32,962 nt of DNA from CAZDDW01 sp964480695 (lineage in GTDB: Bacteria > Patescibacteriota > Patescibacteriia > UBA9934 > CAZDDW01), in contig CAYZPO010000003.1 of the NCBI GenBank assembly GCA_964480695.1, positions 1-32,962 on the forward strand, in the 5' to 3' direction. Below, in pieces: positions 1 to 6,397 of the stretch. Numbering within the stretch: position 1 is the first letter of the stretch; every line of letters begins with the position of its first letter. The translations under genes and the position numbers were made by a program. The notes under the pieces were generated by a model, which worked only from the letters and a program-made list of their open reading frames with translations, was not told the DNA's origin and did not search any database.

Positions 1-1113
1 CTCTAAGGTTGGTATATAATCTTCATCTTCTGGTCCGATATTTTGTAAGAACAGCTCTTCAATCGGGTATTCCGGATACAACAGACTTTTGTCCAAGTTA
101 TAATTTTTTGGAAAATATCGTTTAGGAACCATTAACCTTTTAAGCATGTCTTTGGCTTGGTCAGATTTGATTCTCACCACGCTTTCAGCCATGGCAATGG
201 CCCTGTTATTGTCCTTACTATCGAGTACCTTTCCATCTTCTGGTGCCAGATCTAGTTGCTCAGTTATTTGCTCTCTAAAGGCCCAGGCCTCCTCAGAATC
301 GAATCCTTCAGTTTCAGAAATGATTTTACTGATCAAAGAACCCTTGTCCTTGGATTTTTCTAGTGCTGCATGCCTTGATTTCCAATCTTGTGGACTATCC
401 TCTCTTTTATTTTTTTCTTTCGAAACCTTTTCTTTTTCTGGTTTTTTAGAAAGCTTGCTTCTTAATTCTTTGGCTCGTTCGCTGTCTAACCCAGCCAGGC
501 CTGCTAATACTTTTAACGGAACACGATCCATCAACTCTTCTCTCATCTGCCAACTTTTTTCATTGTCCAAGCCAGTGAGAGATAAAGCTACGGCGCCAGG
601 ATGAATATCACTAAAATATTCTCTAAGCTGCCAGGACAACTCAGAATCCAATCCCTGCCATTGTTTAATGTATTCTTTGGGTCTTTCCTGTTTTCTCATT
701 TCTTGCCCCCACCCAAAACCACCACGTACATAATCACCAACAAAACCTTGTCCTTCACGGGCCCGGCGATCAAGTTTTTCCATCCCCCGAATAGCTAGTG
801 CGTAAAGCTGTTCTGATACATCGTCCATTTTTTCTCTAGGCTCTTCCTCAGCAGCATTGAATTTCTCCGACTGTTCTAATAGAAACTCGATTTCTTCTGA
901 CCCGACACCGGCAAACACAGGACCACCAGCACGATCGACCAAGATTTCTTGAAAAGCTTTTTTTACTTCAGTCTCTCGTTCCTGGGATAAACAATAAGTA
1001 AAATGAGGTCCCATTTTGTTGGCCACCTCTCGCCTAATTTTTCGGCGCTCACTAATTTCTTTGCCAGCTGTTTCTTTAATCTCAGTGGTTTCTTCCTGGT
1101 TTGATTTCGTCAT
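1..1113 (-). CDS. Hypothetical protein with internal GLDSE-type repeats (3' end outside window)
   Basis: Open from ATG at 1113 down to base 1 without a stop, giving at least 371 residues; the C-terminus lies outside the window. The protein is charged, with no signal peptide or membrane segment. It carries a recurring motif of the form G-L/F-D-S/N-E-x-x-W-x-x-R-E: around residue 155 (GLDSELSWQLRE), 178 (GLDNEKSWQMREEL), 203 (GLDSERAKELR) and 275 (GFDSEEAWAFRE), spaced as helical repeats. Between the third and fourth copies is a lysine/glutamate-rich linker. The gene diverges from the one at 1163 with about 49 bp between starts. A TACTAT box (minus strand, 1119-1124) sits only 5 nt before the ATG, so the message may be leaderless. 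I do not recognise a function; the repeats suggest a helical protein-interaction scaffold. Confidence 0.8.
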   Translation of the reverse strand, partial: MTKSNQEETTEIKETAGKEISERRKIRREVANKMGPHFTYCLSQERETEVKKAFQEILVDRAGGPVFAGVGSEEIEFLLEQSEKFNAAEEEPREKMDDVSEQLYALAIRGMEKLDRRAREGQGFVGDYVRGGFGWGQEMRKQERPKEYIKQWQGLDSELSWQLREYFSDIHPGAVALSLTGLDNEKSWQMREELMDRVPLKVLAGLAGLDSERAKELRSKLSKKPEKEKVSKEKNKREDSPQDWKSRHAALEKSKDKGSLISKIISETEGFDSEEAWAFREQITEQLDLAPEDGKVLDSKDNNRAIAMAESVVRIKSDQAKDMLKRLMVPKRYFPKNYNLDKSLLYPEYPIEELFLQNIGPEDEDYIPTLE

Positions 1114-1128
1114 AAAATATAGTATTAT
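1101..1128 (+). promoter_or_regulatory. Putative promoter for the 1163 gene pair
   Basis: TTGATT (1101-1106), 16 bp, TATTAT (1123-1128) on the plus strand. It overlaps the first codons of the divergent minus-strand gene. Predicted start near 1135, leaving a leader of about 28 nt. Confidence 0.45.
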
Positions 1129-1162
1129 TAGCTTACCCCTAGTTTATTTTATAAGCCCATCT

Positions 1163-1984
1163 ATGTCAATTAGCGATTTAGTACAACAATTTTTAAATTT
1201 GGTTGATCCAGAAAAAAATTACTTACTTGAGCAAAAAGTAGCTCCTGAGGAAGCTGTCTTAGTGTTAAAAGATACAAAAAACTTTTTATCCCAAGATCTG
1301 GATTTGTCCTCAGAGCAGCTGCGCAGTTTTTCCCGTTTGATGAAGAGATTAGAACAAAAAGATGTTGATCGGCTGGAGTTAGCTAAGGTGGTTAGTTCAT
1401 GGGTTGATTCTTTATCTTTGGAGTCTAGTGAAACTCAAGTACGCGACAGGCTCAAAGTTTTTATTGAACGCTCTCGATCATTGCAGTCTGTTCTCGAAGA
1501 AACTAGAAAACAAGCTTCGGCTATGAGTCCTGAAAATATTTTGGAACATAATCGAGAAGTTTTTTCTTTTGCTGGACTGGTTTATATTTTTGAATATACA
1601 GCAATTTTATATTTACTTTTTAAACAGGCTGATCCAGAAAAGCGGAAGACATTATTAAATTCAGAGAAGGTACAGTTGCCCGGCTTTACTGCGCCAGGCA
1701 TTCGGGCTGGGGCTGAAAACGATAAAACTTTAACTGAATTTATTTTAAGAATCTACGACCAAAATATTCGCGGTGAGTTGATTAAGAAGTATTTGGTTTT
1801 TAGAAAAGGGCTGCTGATGGCTCAAGATGATCAAAAAGCTTTAAAGGCCTTACGATCCTTTTTGTTGGATTTTATTCCGTATTTTGAGCGATATGATATT
1901 AAGGAGTTCAGCGGCTTTATGCCAGAGGAGTTTGGGATACAAACAATAGGGGAACTTAAAAAAAATCTGATAAAAGCAGTATGA
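1163..1984 (+). CDS. Hypothetical protein, first of two tandem paralogues
   Basis: 273 residues from ATG 1163. The frame is open further upstream, but that stretch runs back into the divergent gene, so the internal ATG is preferred. No signal peptide. The N-terminal ~120 residues are helical and charged. The C-terminal ~150 residues contain a block (EHNREVFSFAGLVYIFEY, then LLNSEKV, then APGIR) that recurs almost motif for motif in the next gene, so the pair arose by partial tandem duplication. A YIFEYTAILYLLF stretch is hydrophobic but short and is conserved in the paralogue; it could be a buried helix. The stop overlaps the next start (ATGA), so the two are translationally coupled. The family was not recognised. 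Confidence 0.85.
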   Translation: MSISDLVQQFLNLVDPEKNYLLEQKVAPEEAVLVLKDTKNFLSQDLDLSSEQLRSFSRLMKRLEQKDVDRLELAKVVSSWVDSLSLESSETQVRDRLKVFIERSRSLQSVLEETRKQASAMSPENILEHNREVFSFAGLVYIFEYTAILYLLFKQADPEKRKTLLNSEKVQLPGFTAPGIRAGAENDKTLTEFILRIYDQNIRGELIKKYLVFRKGLLMAQDDQKALKALRSFLLDFIPYFERYDIKEFSGFMPEEFGIQTIGELKKNLIKAV

Positions 1985-2490
1985 GACCTAATCTTCAGTT
2001 TATCTTGGACAAGACGATTCAACAGGTAGCAGAAATGACACCAGAGCAGATTTTTGAACACAATCGCCAACTGTTTTCGTTCACTGGCCTGGTTTACGTT
2101 TTTGAATATTACGTAGTCATGTACTTGCTTTATCGAGATGCGGATGAACTCAGAAGGAAAGAGTTGTTAAATTCTGAGAAGGTGGATCTTGGTTTTGTAG
2201 CCCCGGGAATTCGACCTGGTCTTCAGGATGACGGAGTTCTAGAAGATTTTATTTTAAAGATCGGTGGTCAGGAAACTCGAGAAGAGATCCTGCGTTTGTA
2301 TGAAGGATTTAAAAAAGATGTGCTGGAGGCTGATTCTTCTGAAGCAATGCTTGGCGTTCTGCGTTCATTTCTGTTAACGTTGATTCCTCATTTTGAAAAG
2401 TATGGTCTTGATCGGTTAAGCGAGATGATGCCAGAGGAGTTTAAACTTAAGACCATGGAGGAGTTAAGGGGAGAGTTGACAAGTTCTTAA
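1981..2490 (+). CDS. Hypothetical protein, second tandem paralogue
   Basis: 169 residues; ATG overlaps the previous stop by four bases. It corresponds to the C-terminal half of the upstream gene: EHNRQLFSFTGLVYVFEY, LLNSEKVDLGFVAPGIRPG, then a closing PHFEKYG...MMPEEFKLKTMEEL that matches PYFERYD...FMPEEFGIQTIGEL upstream. The upstream N-terminal extension is absent. A shared operon and conserved motifs suggest the two products work together or form a heteromer; that is inference. The rplJ promoter lies inside the last codons of this gene. Confidence 0.85.
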   Translation: MRPNLQFILDKTIQQVAEMTPEQIFEHNRQLFSFTGLVYVFEYYVVMYLLYRDADELRRKELLNSEKVDLGFVAPGIRPGLQDDGVLEDFILKIGGQETREEILRLYEGFKKDVLEADSSEAMLGVLRSFLLTLIPHFEKYGLDRLSEMMPEEFKLKTMEELRGELTSS

Positions 2491-2504
2491 GCTTAAGTTA
2501 TACT
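2476..2504 (+). promoter_or_regulatory. Strong promoter of the rplJ-rplL operon
   Basis: TTGACA (2476-2481), 17 bp, TATACT (2499-2504); the -35 box is inside the end of the upstream CDS. Predicted start near 2511, so the L10-type leader is transcribed in full. Confidence 0.8.
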
Positions 2505-2520
2505 ACCGCCAACAAATAAA

Positions 2521-2616
2521 TCTGCCGCAGACAACGGGTATTCAAATAAATCCCGTCGAGGTAATACACGAGCTAATCTCGTGGCCAGTTGTCTGCGTAT
2601 TAAACGCAGATTTTTT
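2521..2616 (+). promoter_or_regulatory. Ribosomal protein L10 leader with attenuator-like terminator
   Basis: About 100 nt before rplJ. A closing stem pairs CGCAGACAAC (2526-2535) with GTTGTCTGCG (2588-2597) and encloses two hairpins, ACGGG/CCCGT and CACGAG/CTCGTG. The 3' strand TCTGCG (2592-2597) can instead pair with CGCAGA (2605-2610), followed by TTTTTT, which is a short intrinsic terminator. The two foldings are mutually exclusive. Position and architecture match the known autoregulatory leader bound by L10(L12)n. Which fold the protein favours cannot be read from sequence. Confidence 0.8.
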
Positions 2617-2633
2617 AACTAAAGGTCGATTTT

Positions 2634-3158
2634 ATGGCAAAGACCAAAGCACAAAAAGAACAGATGGTTGCGGACCTGACCGATAAGCTGGGCCAGGCCA
2701 AGTCAGTGGTTTTCACTCAAGCTTTTGGGTATACCATGGACGATGCCAATGAGTTGCGCAAGCAGGCCAAGGAAGAAAATTTGGAGATCATGATCACCAA
2801 AAAGACCTTGCTTGACCGAGCTGCTAAAGATGCCGGAGTCAAGGGACTAGACGCGCGTGCCCTTGAAGGAAGTGTGTTAACCACTTTTGGATACGGTGAT
2901 GAGGTGGCTGCTGCTCGTGTAATGGCTAAGTTTATTAAGGGTCGTGACGAAATGAATTTTTTGGCCGGTGTTCTTGAGGGGAAAGGCGTTGACGCTGAAA
3001 TGATGATGACGTTGTCAAGGCTGCCAAGCAAGGACGAACTATTGGCCAAGTTAGTCGGATCAATCAATGCTCCTGTATCAGGTTTTGTTGGTGTGTTAAA
3101 TGCTAACCTGAGAAACGTGGTCGGAGTTTTGAACGCAATTAAAGAATCAAAAGCATAA
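2634..3158 (+). CDS. rplJ: 50S ribosomal protein L10
   Basis: 174 residues. L10 anchors the L7/L12 stalk to 23S rRNA. The N-terminal region (MAKTKAQKEQMVADLTDKL, then SVVFTQAFGYT) and the middle (LEIMITKKTLLDRAAK) follow the L10 pattern, and the C-terminal helix that binds L12 dimers is present (GFVGVLNANLRNVVGVLNAI). Length is normal for the family. It lies directly behind the leader and 10 bp before rplL, the usual order. The leader implies feedback control by L10 itself. Confidence 0.95.
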   Translation: MAKTKAQKEQMVADLTDKLGQAKSVVFTQAFGYTMDDANELRKQAKEENLEIMITKKTLLDRAAKDAGVKGLDARALEGSVLTTFGYGDEVAAARVMAKFIKGRDEMNFLAGVLEGKGVDAEMMMTLSRLPSKDELLAKLVGSINAPVSGFVGVLNANLRNVVGVLNAIKESKA

Positions 3159-3168
3159 TTAGAAAAAT

Positions 3169-3624
3169 ATGGCTGATGAAGAAAAGAAGGCTGAAGAGCC
3201 TAAGGCCGACGCTCCTGCTGATGACAAAAAGGACGTTGAAGTGCCTAAAAAATTTGAGAAGCTAGTTAAGGAGATTGAAGACATGAGTGTCCTTGATCTT
3301 TCAGAGCTAGTAAAAATTCTCGAAGACAAGTTCGGTGTTAGTGCTGCTGCTCCTGTAGCCATGATGGCTGGTGGTGCTGCTGCCGGTGGTGAAGCAGAAG
3401 CTGCCGAAGAAAAGTCTGAGTTTAATGTTGAATTGACTGCTGCTGGTGATCAGAAGATCAACGTGATCAAAGCTGTTCGCGAAATCACTGGTCTAGGACT
3501 TAAGGAAGCTAAGGATATGGTTGATGGTGCTCCTAAGGTGATTAAGGAAGGTGTACCAAAGGCCGAGGCTGAAGAGTACAAGAAAAAGATCGAAGATGCT
3601 GGTGGTGGATGTGAGTTGAAATAA
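3169..3624 (+). CDS. rplL: 50S ribosomal protein L7/L12 with an N-terminal acidic extension
   Basis: 151 residues against about 120-125 in most bacteria. The extra length is an N-terminal lysine/glutamate/proline-rich stretch of roughly 27 residues before the dimerisation domain (FEKLVKEIEDMSVLDLSELV). The alanine/glycine hinge lies near residues 60-85. The C-terminal factor-binding domain is typical (VIKAVREITGLGLKEAK, then LVDGAPK-type sequence and a final lysine). It recruits translational GTPases to the ribosome. Second gene of the rplJ operon, closed by the terminator at 3649. Confidence 0.95.
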   Translation: MADEEKKAEEPKADAPADDKKDVEVPKKFEKLVKEIEDMSVLDLSELVKILEDKFGVSAAAPVAMMAGGAAAGGEAEAAEEKSEFNVELTAAGDQKINVIKAVREITGLGLKEAKDMVDGAPKVIKEGVPKAEAEEYKKKIEDAGGGCELK

Positions 3625-3648
3625 ACCATCATTTTAGTGGAAAGAGAA

Positions 3649-3672
3649 AACGAGCCGTTAGGTTCGTTTTTT
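3649..3672 (+). terminator. Intrinsic terminator of rplJ-rplL
   Basis: AACGAGCC, loop GTTA, GGTTCGTT (one G-T pair) followed by a T-rich run. Confidence 0.85.
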
Positions 3673-3679
3673 CTTTGGG

Positions 3680-3708
3680 TTGACAAAATTTCCTGTAAGG
3701 ATTAAAGT
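3680..3708 (+). promoter_or_regulatory. Putative promoter of the 3797 gene
   Basis: TTGACA (3680-3685), 17 bp, TAAAGT (3703-3708), beginning a few bases after the rplL terminator. The -35 is perfect and the -10 moderate. Confidence 0.55.
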
Positions 3709-3796
3709 TTATATCTTGCGTTCATTGGCAATCATGGTGTTTGAGGCGATCTGGATCAAGCTAAAGTGTGAACACAGAAATTGTAAGGGGGCAACT

Positions 3797-4279
3797 ATGT
3801 CCTTAGACCGCTTATACAGCCTGCTTGAAGATGGATTGGTCTGGACGATCAGGGTCTCACATGTTCCTGTCGAGGAACTGATTCGAATGGTCGAGGAGCT
3901 CGATAGCCCGCCATTCGAAACCAATTCAAACCTGTTGGATTACCGTTTCCGACGGACCGTAGGTCGGGTCAGGGTGGGTCTTGTCGACCCAGACCGTTTC
4001 AGGCGCGAGACTACTTTCAGAGTGATGCGAGAGAAGTTCCTGGACTGTGGGGCACAGGAAGTGGCTTTGGACGTGTTGCTGGCTGCTCGGCTGCAAGTAC
4101 CCGACTTTGCTCGAAGGCACATCTATGCTACCGGGTGTGAAATCTGGGCCACGGACATCAGAAAAACAAGCCTGCGTCCCTGTCTGATGAACGACCCTTA
4201 TTGTGTTGCTAGCAGCAACCACCTGGGCAACGAGACTATTCTGCATCCCCACTCTCGAGTGTTGGTGATTGTCCCGTAG
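3797..4279 (+). CDS. Hypothetical accessory protein (160 aa)
   Basis: Start chosen at ATG 3797, which follows an AAGGGGG Shine-Dalgarno at good spacing; the frame is open upstream to 3680, but that part overlaps the promoter. The product is soluble, with no signal or membrane segment, and is rich in arginine, leucine and valine. Three cysteines in the C-terminal half (in GCEIWATD, RPCLMNDPYC) could bind metal or form a disulfide. GC-rich codon use contrasts with rplJL. First of three tandem units, each built as promoter, gene and the same GC-rich terminator (4316, 5000, 6212). No family recognised. Confidence 0.7.
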   Translation: MSLDRLYSLLEDGLVWTIRVSHVPVEELIRMVEELDSPPFETNSNLLDYRFRRTVGRVRVGLVDPDRFRRETTFRVMREKFLDCGAQEVALDVLLAARLQVPDFARRHIYATGCEIWATDIRKTSLRPCLMNDPYCVASSNHLGNETILHPHSRVLVIVP

Positions 4280-4315
4280 CATAGAGTCTGATCTTTTGTC
4301 GAAGTCGCCTTCCTC

Positions 4316-4349
4316 CACACCCCGCCGGGTTCACCGCGCGGGGTTTCGA
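4316..4349 (+). terminator. Repeated GC-rich terminator, copy 1
   Basis: ACCCCGC pairs with GCGGGGT around an inner CGG/CCG pair and GTTCA loop, ending in GTTTCGACATTT. The 34-base core is identical to 5000-5033 and has one change from 6212-6245. Confidence 0.8.
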
Positions 4350-4355
4350 CATTTC

Positions 4356-4384
4356 TTGACACAATAAGGTTTTTGGGCTATCCT
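4356..4384 (+). promoter_or_regulatory. Promoter of the 4423 gene
   Basis: TTGACA (4356-4361), 17 bp, TATCCT (4379-4384), beginning 6 nt after the preceding terminator. Leader of about 30 nt. Confidence 0.7.
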
Positions 4385-4422
4385 TCTTCTCTGCTGGCAG
4401 AGAGCAGGAAAGGGGAATTGCC

Positions 4423-4965
4423 GTGTCCAGAACCTTGATCCTCACCATCGCCGCTCTGATGAGCGTGCTCGTCACGATTACCGTCTCGGCCCAGAAGTTG
4501 GAAGAGCACAGCTTGTCTGACCAAGTTCTGGAGCAGATCGAGCCACTTCAGGAGGCCAGCGCCCAGGAGATCTACGACGCTGTGCAACACGGCCAGGCTG
4601 GTAGACTTCTGATCGAGTTGGAGTCCCGAACACGCCAGGCTGGTCAAGTCATAGCCTTTGCCGTAGACGCATCTCCATCTGACTTACGTCCGTTTTTTTA
4701 CACGGAGGGTCAGATGGCTGATGAGATCCATACTGCGATCGCGGACCTGCGTTCGCAGGTGGCAACCGGACCCAAAAAGCCAGGCAAGAATCCTCAGGGA
4801 TTCAAGGTCAAAGAGGTCCGGAATTCCTTGCGTGACCTAGTCGATTTGATCCAGGCCTGGAAACAACACAATAACGTGCTCCATCAGGCTATGGCAGAGC
4901 GTCATCGACAGATGATTCAGGAGTCCCAGAAAGCTGCTCCTCCACCGCAGCTTAGGTCACGTTAG
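4423..4965 (+). CDS. Secreted helical protein of unknown function
   Basis: 180 residues from a GTG start, supported by AGGAAAGGGG just upstream. The N-terminus is a classical Sec signal: MSRT, hydrophobic ILTIAALMSVLVTITV, then a VSA-Q cleavage site near residue 23. There is no lipobox cysteine, so the product is probably released or cell-surface. The mature part is almost all helix-forming, rich in Q, E, A and L, and ends in a proline/arginine-rich tail. It has its own promoter and terminator. No domain recognised. Confidence 0.75.
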   Translation: MSRTLILTIAALMSVLVTITVSAQKLEEHSLSDQVLEQIEPLQEASAQEIYDAVQHGQAGRLLIELESRTRQAGQVIAFAVDASPSDLRPFFYTEGQMADEIHTAIADLRSQVATGPKKPGKNPQGFKVKEVRNSLRDLVDLIQAWKQHNNVLHQAMAERHRQMIQESQKAAPPPQLRSR

Positions 4966-4999
4966 CCAGGCTCTTGCTCTGCGACATCGCTCCTCCGTC

Positions 5000-5033
5000 C
5001 ACACCCCGCCGGGTTCACCGCGCGGGGTTTCGA
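5000..5033 (+). terminator. Repeated GC-rich terminator, copy 2
   Basis: Same 34-base module as 4316-4349, followed here by GTTTTAA. Lies 34 nt after the stop of the secreted protein gene. Confidence 0.8.
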
Positions 5034-5050
5034 GTTTTAAGCTAGAAATC

Positions 5051-5197
5051 TTGACATCCTGGAAACTTTAATGCCAAGATGAATTGTCGCTTGGATGGGC
5101 CGAGCGGCGCATCTAATCCATTCCGCAGGCGGGCATCTTAAGGTCTGATCAACAAGGGTGATCAGGGTAAGGGTGACCGTTCGGAAAGGAAAGAGTC
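5051..5197 (+). promoter_or_regulatory. Putative promoter and structured leader of the 5198 gene
   Basis: TTGACA (5051-5056) with a weak -10 (CAAGAT, 5075-5080, 18-bp spacer). The following ~110 nt can form AAGATG/CATCTT closing pairs around GC-rich stems, then CTGATCA, 7-nt loop, TGATCAG just before the Shine-Dalgarno (GGAAAGGAAAG). Confidence 0.45.
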
Positions 5198-6181
5198 ATG
5201 GGTAGTACCAGAGTTGAGAGAAGTCCGATCAAGTTCATGGATAGCTGGGGTAGGATCGGTGAGATCCTAACCACGCTAGTGGAGAAGATAAGGGAATACG
5301 GTGGAGAACAGGGGGATCTCTACCACGCCGCCGTGTCTGAGGCGGAGACCACCTTGATCAACATAGTCAAGGTGATCCTGGGCATGGCCGTGGTCACGGA
5401 TTTATCGCCGGAGCGAATCGTTCGTGAGTCACCGTCTCCTGGAGTTCGAGAGAGGGTAGTGGAGGAAGTTAGCGACCAACAGGTGCTCTTTGAAGCTGCT
5501 ACGACCGACAACGTGGGTCGAGTCCGGGAAGCTGCTCGAGATAAACTCACAGACGAAGGTCTTCTTCTCCGTATCCTTCTGGAGGACAGGAGACCAGAGG
5601 TTTACGGCTGTGAAATTGTGGCAAGAAAATTGAGTCAAGAGGGGATCTTGGCTCAGGTTGCTTTGCAACATGAAAACTTCCTGGTTCAGTCATCTGCGGT
5701 TTGTCGTATGTCTGATCTCGGATTTCAGTCCGCGATAGCCGATGTGATCATCGATGCTGATAAGCAGCTTGAAGGCAAGACTGTTTACGACAAGGGTGTT
5801 GAGTTGCTTACTGACTCGAAACAGCAGATGCGCGTGTTCTGGACTGCCAGTCGTTTGGAGGCACGCTATAAGGTGCTGTATCATTGGTACCGGCAGCCGC
5901 TGGACCGACAGTGGATGGAGCAGGCTTTGATCGGCCTAGAGTCTTTCCCCTCGAGCGCGATTGAGGAAGCAGTGATCGACTTCCTGCTCTCGATTACGAG
6001 ACTCTTGGCAAGGCTGACTGACGAGGACCAGAGAAGCTTGCGACGAATCGCTCGTCAGGCCAAATCAATGCGAGTGGCCCGTGTCGCTCTGTGCCATCTT
6101 GCATCCGGAGGACTTACTCTGCCCAATGTCGACCAAGCTTTCCTAGAGCGATGGAGAATCGAACAGGCTCAGGCTGAGTAG
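5198..6181 (+). CDS. HEAT-like repeat protein
   Basis: 327 residues, soluble. ATG 5198 is preceded by GGAAAGGAAAG. Residues ~85-175 contain helical repeats of the HEAT / variant-leucine-rich type: VLFEAATTDNVGRVREAARD, KLTDEGLLLRILLEDRRPEV, then ILAQVALQHENFLVQSSAV. Each has the pattern 'deleterious event, V-R-x-x-A, L-T-D' seen in such families. The C-terminal half is helical without a clear motif. Such repeats usually form protein-binding solenoids. It is the third of the tandem units sharing the same terminator sequence. The exact family is not assigned. Confidence 0.75.
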   Translation: MGSTRVERSPIKFMDSWGRIGEILTTLVEKIREYGGEQGDLYHAAVSEAETTLINIVKVILGMAVVTDLSPERIVRESPSPGVRERVVEEVSDQQVLFEAATTDNVGRVREAARDKLTDEGLLLRILLEDRRPEVYGCEIVARKLSQEGILAQVALQHENFLVQSSAVCRMSDLGFQSAIADVIIDADKQLEGKTVYDKGVELLTDSKQQMRVFWTASRLEARYKVLYHWYRQPLDRQWMEQALIGLESFPSSAIEEAVIDFLLSITRLLARLTDEDQRSLRRIARQAKSMRVARVALCHLASGGLTLPNVDQAFLERWRIEQAQAE

Positions 6182-6211
6182 TTCCTTTTCATCTCATACA
6201 GTTCCTTCCTT

Positions 6212-6245
6212 CACACCCCGCCGGGTTCGCCGCGCGGGGTTTCGA
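6212..6245 (+). terminator. Repeated GC-rich terminator, copy 3
   Basis: One base differs from the copies at 4316 and 5000 (loop GTTCG instead of GTTCA); here it ends in GTTTTTTT, a better U-tract. Confidence 0.85.
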
Positions 6246-6309
6246 GTTTTTTTAAGGCAAAATGTCCGGGATTAGTATCGATCGGTACATTTCTCTGACA
6301 AAGTAAAAT

Positions 6310-6327
6310 GGAACCCTGAAGGGTTCC
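6310..6327 (-). terminator. Hairpin downstream of the minus-strand PP2C-like gene
   Basis: GGAACCC, TGAA loop, GGGTTCC; on the minus strand it is followed by ATTTTAC. Probable terminator for the gene ending at 6398. Confidence 0.5.
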
Positions 6328-6334
6328 GCTACAC

Positions 6335-6396
6335 AACAATGGTGTCATCAGCCAACAATCTCTGTCGTAAGCTAACAATGGTGTTCCGAGAACAAT
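6335..6396. repeat. AACAAT phased array, copy 1
   Basis: AACAAT occurs at 6335, 6354, 6374 and 6391, spacing 19, 20 and 17. It sits between the hairpin at 6310 and the stop codon of the minus-strand gene. A related array is at 16686-16771; both share AACAATCTC-G-TCGTAAG. Confidence 0.7.
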
Positions 6397-6397
6397 C

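Noticed and set aside
146..798. Plus-strand frames over the first 800 bases
   Set aside because: They are serine/leucine-rich antisense shadows of the open minus-strand gene that runs to base 1.
2717..3686. Minus-strand frames opposite rplJ and rplL
   Set aside because: Antisense shadows of highly conserved ribosomal protein genes.
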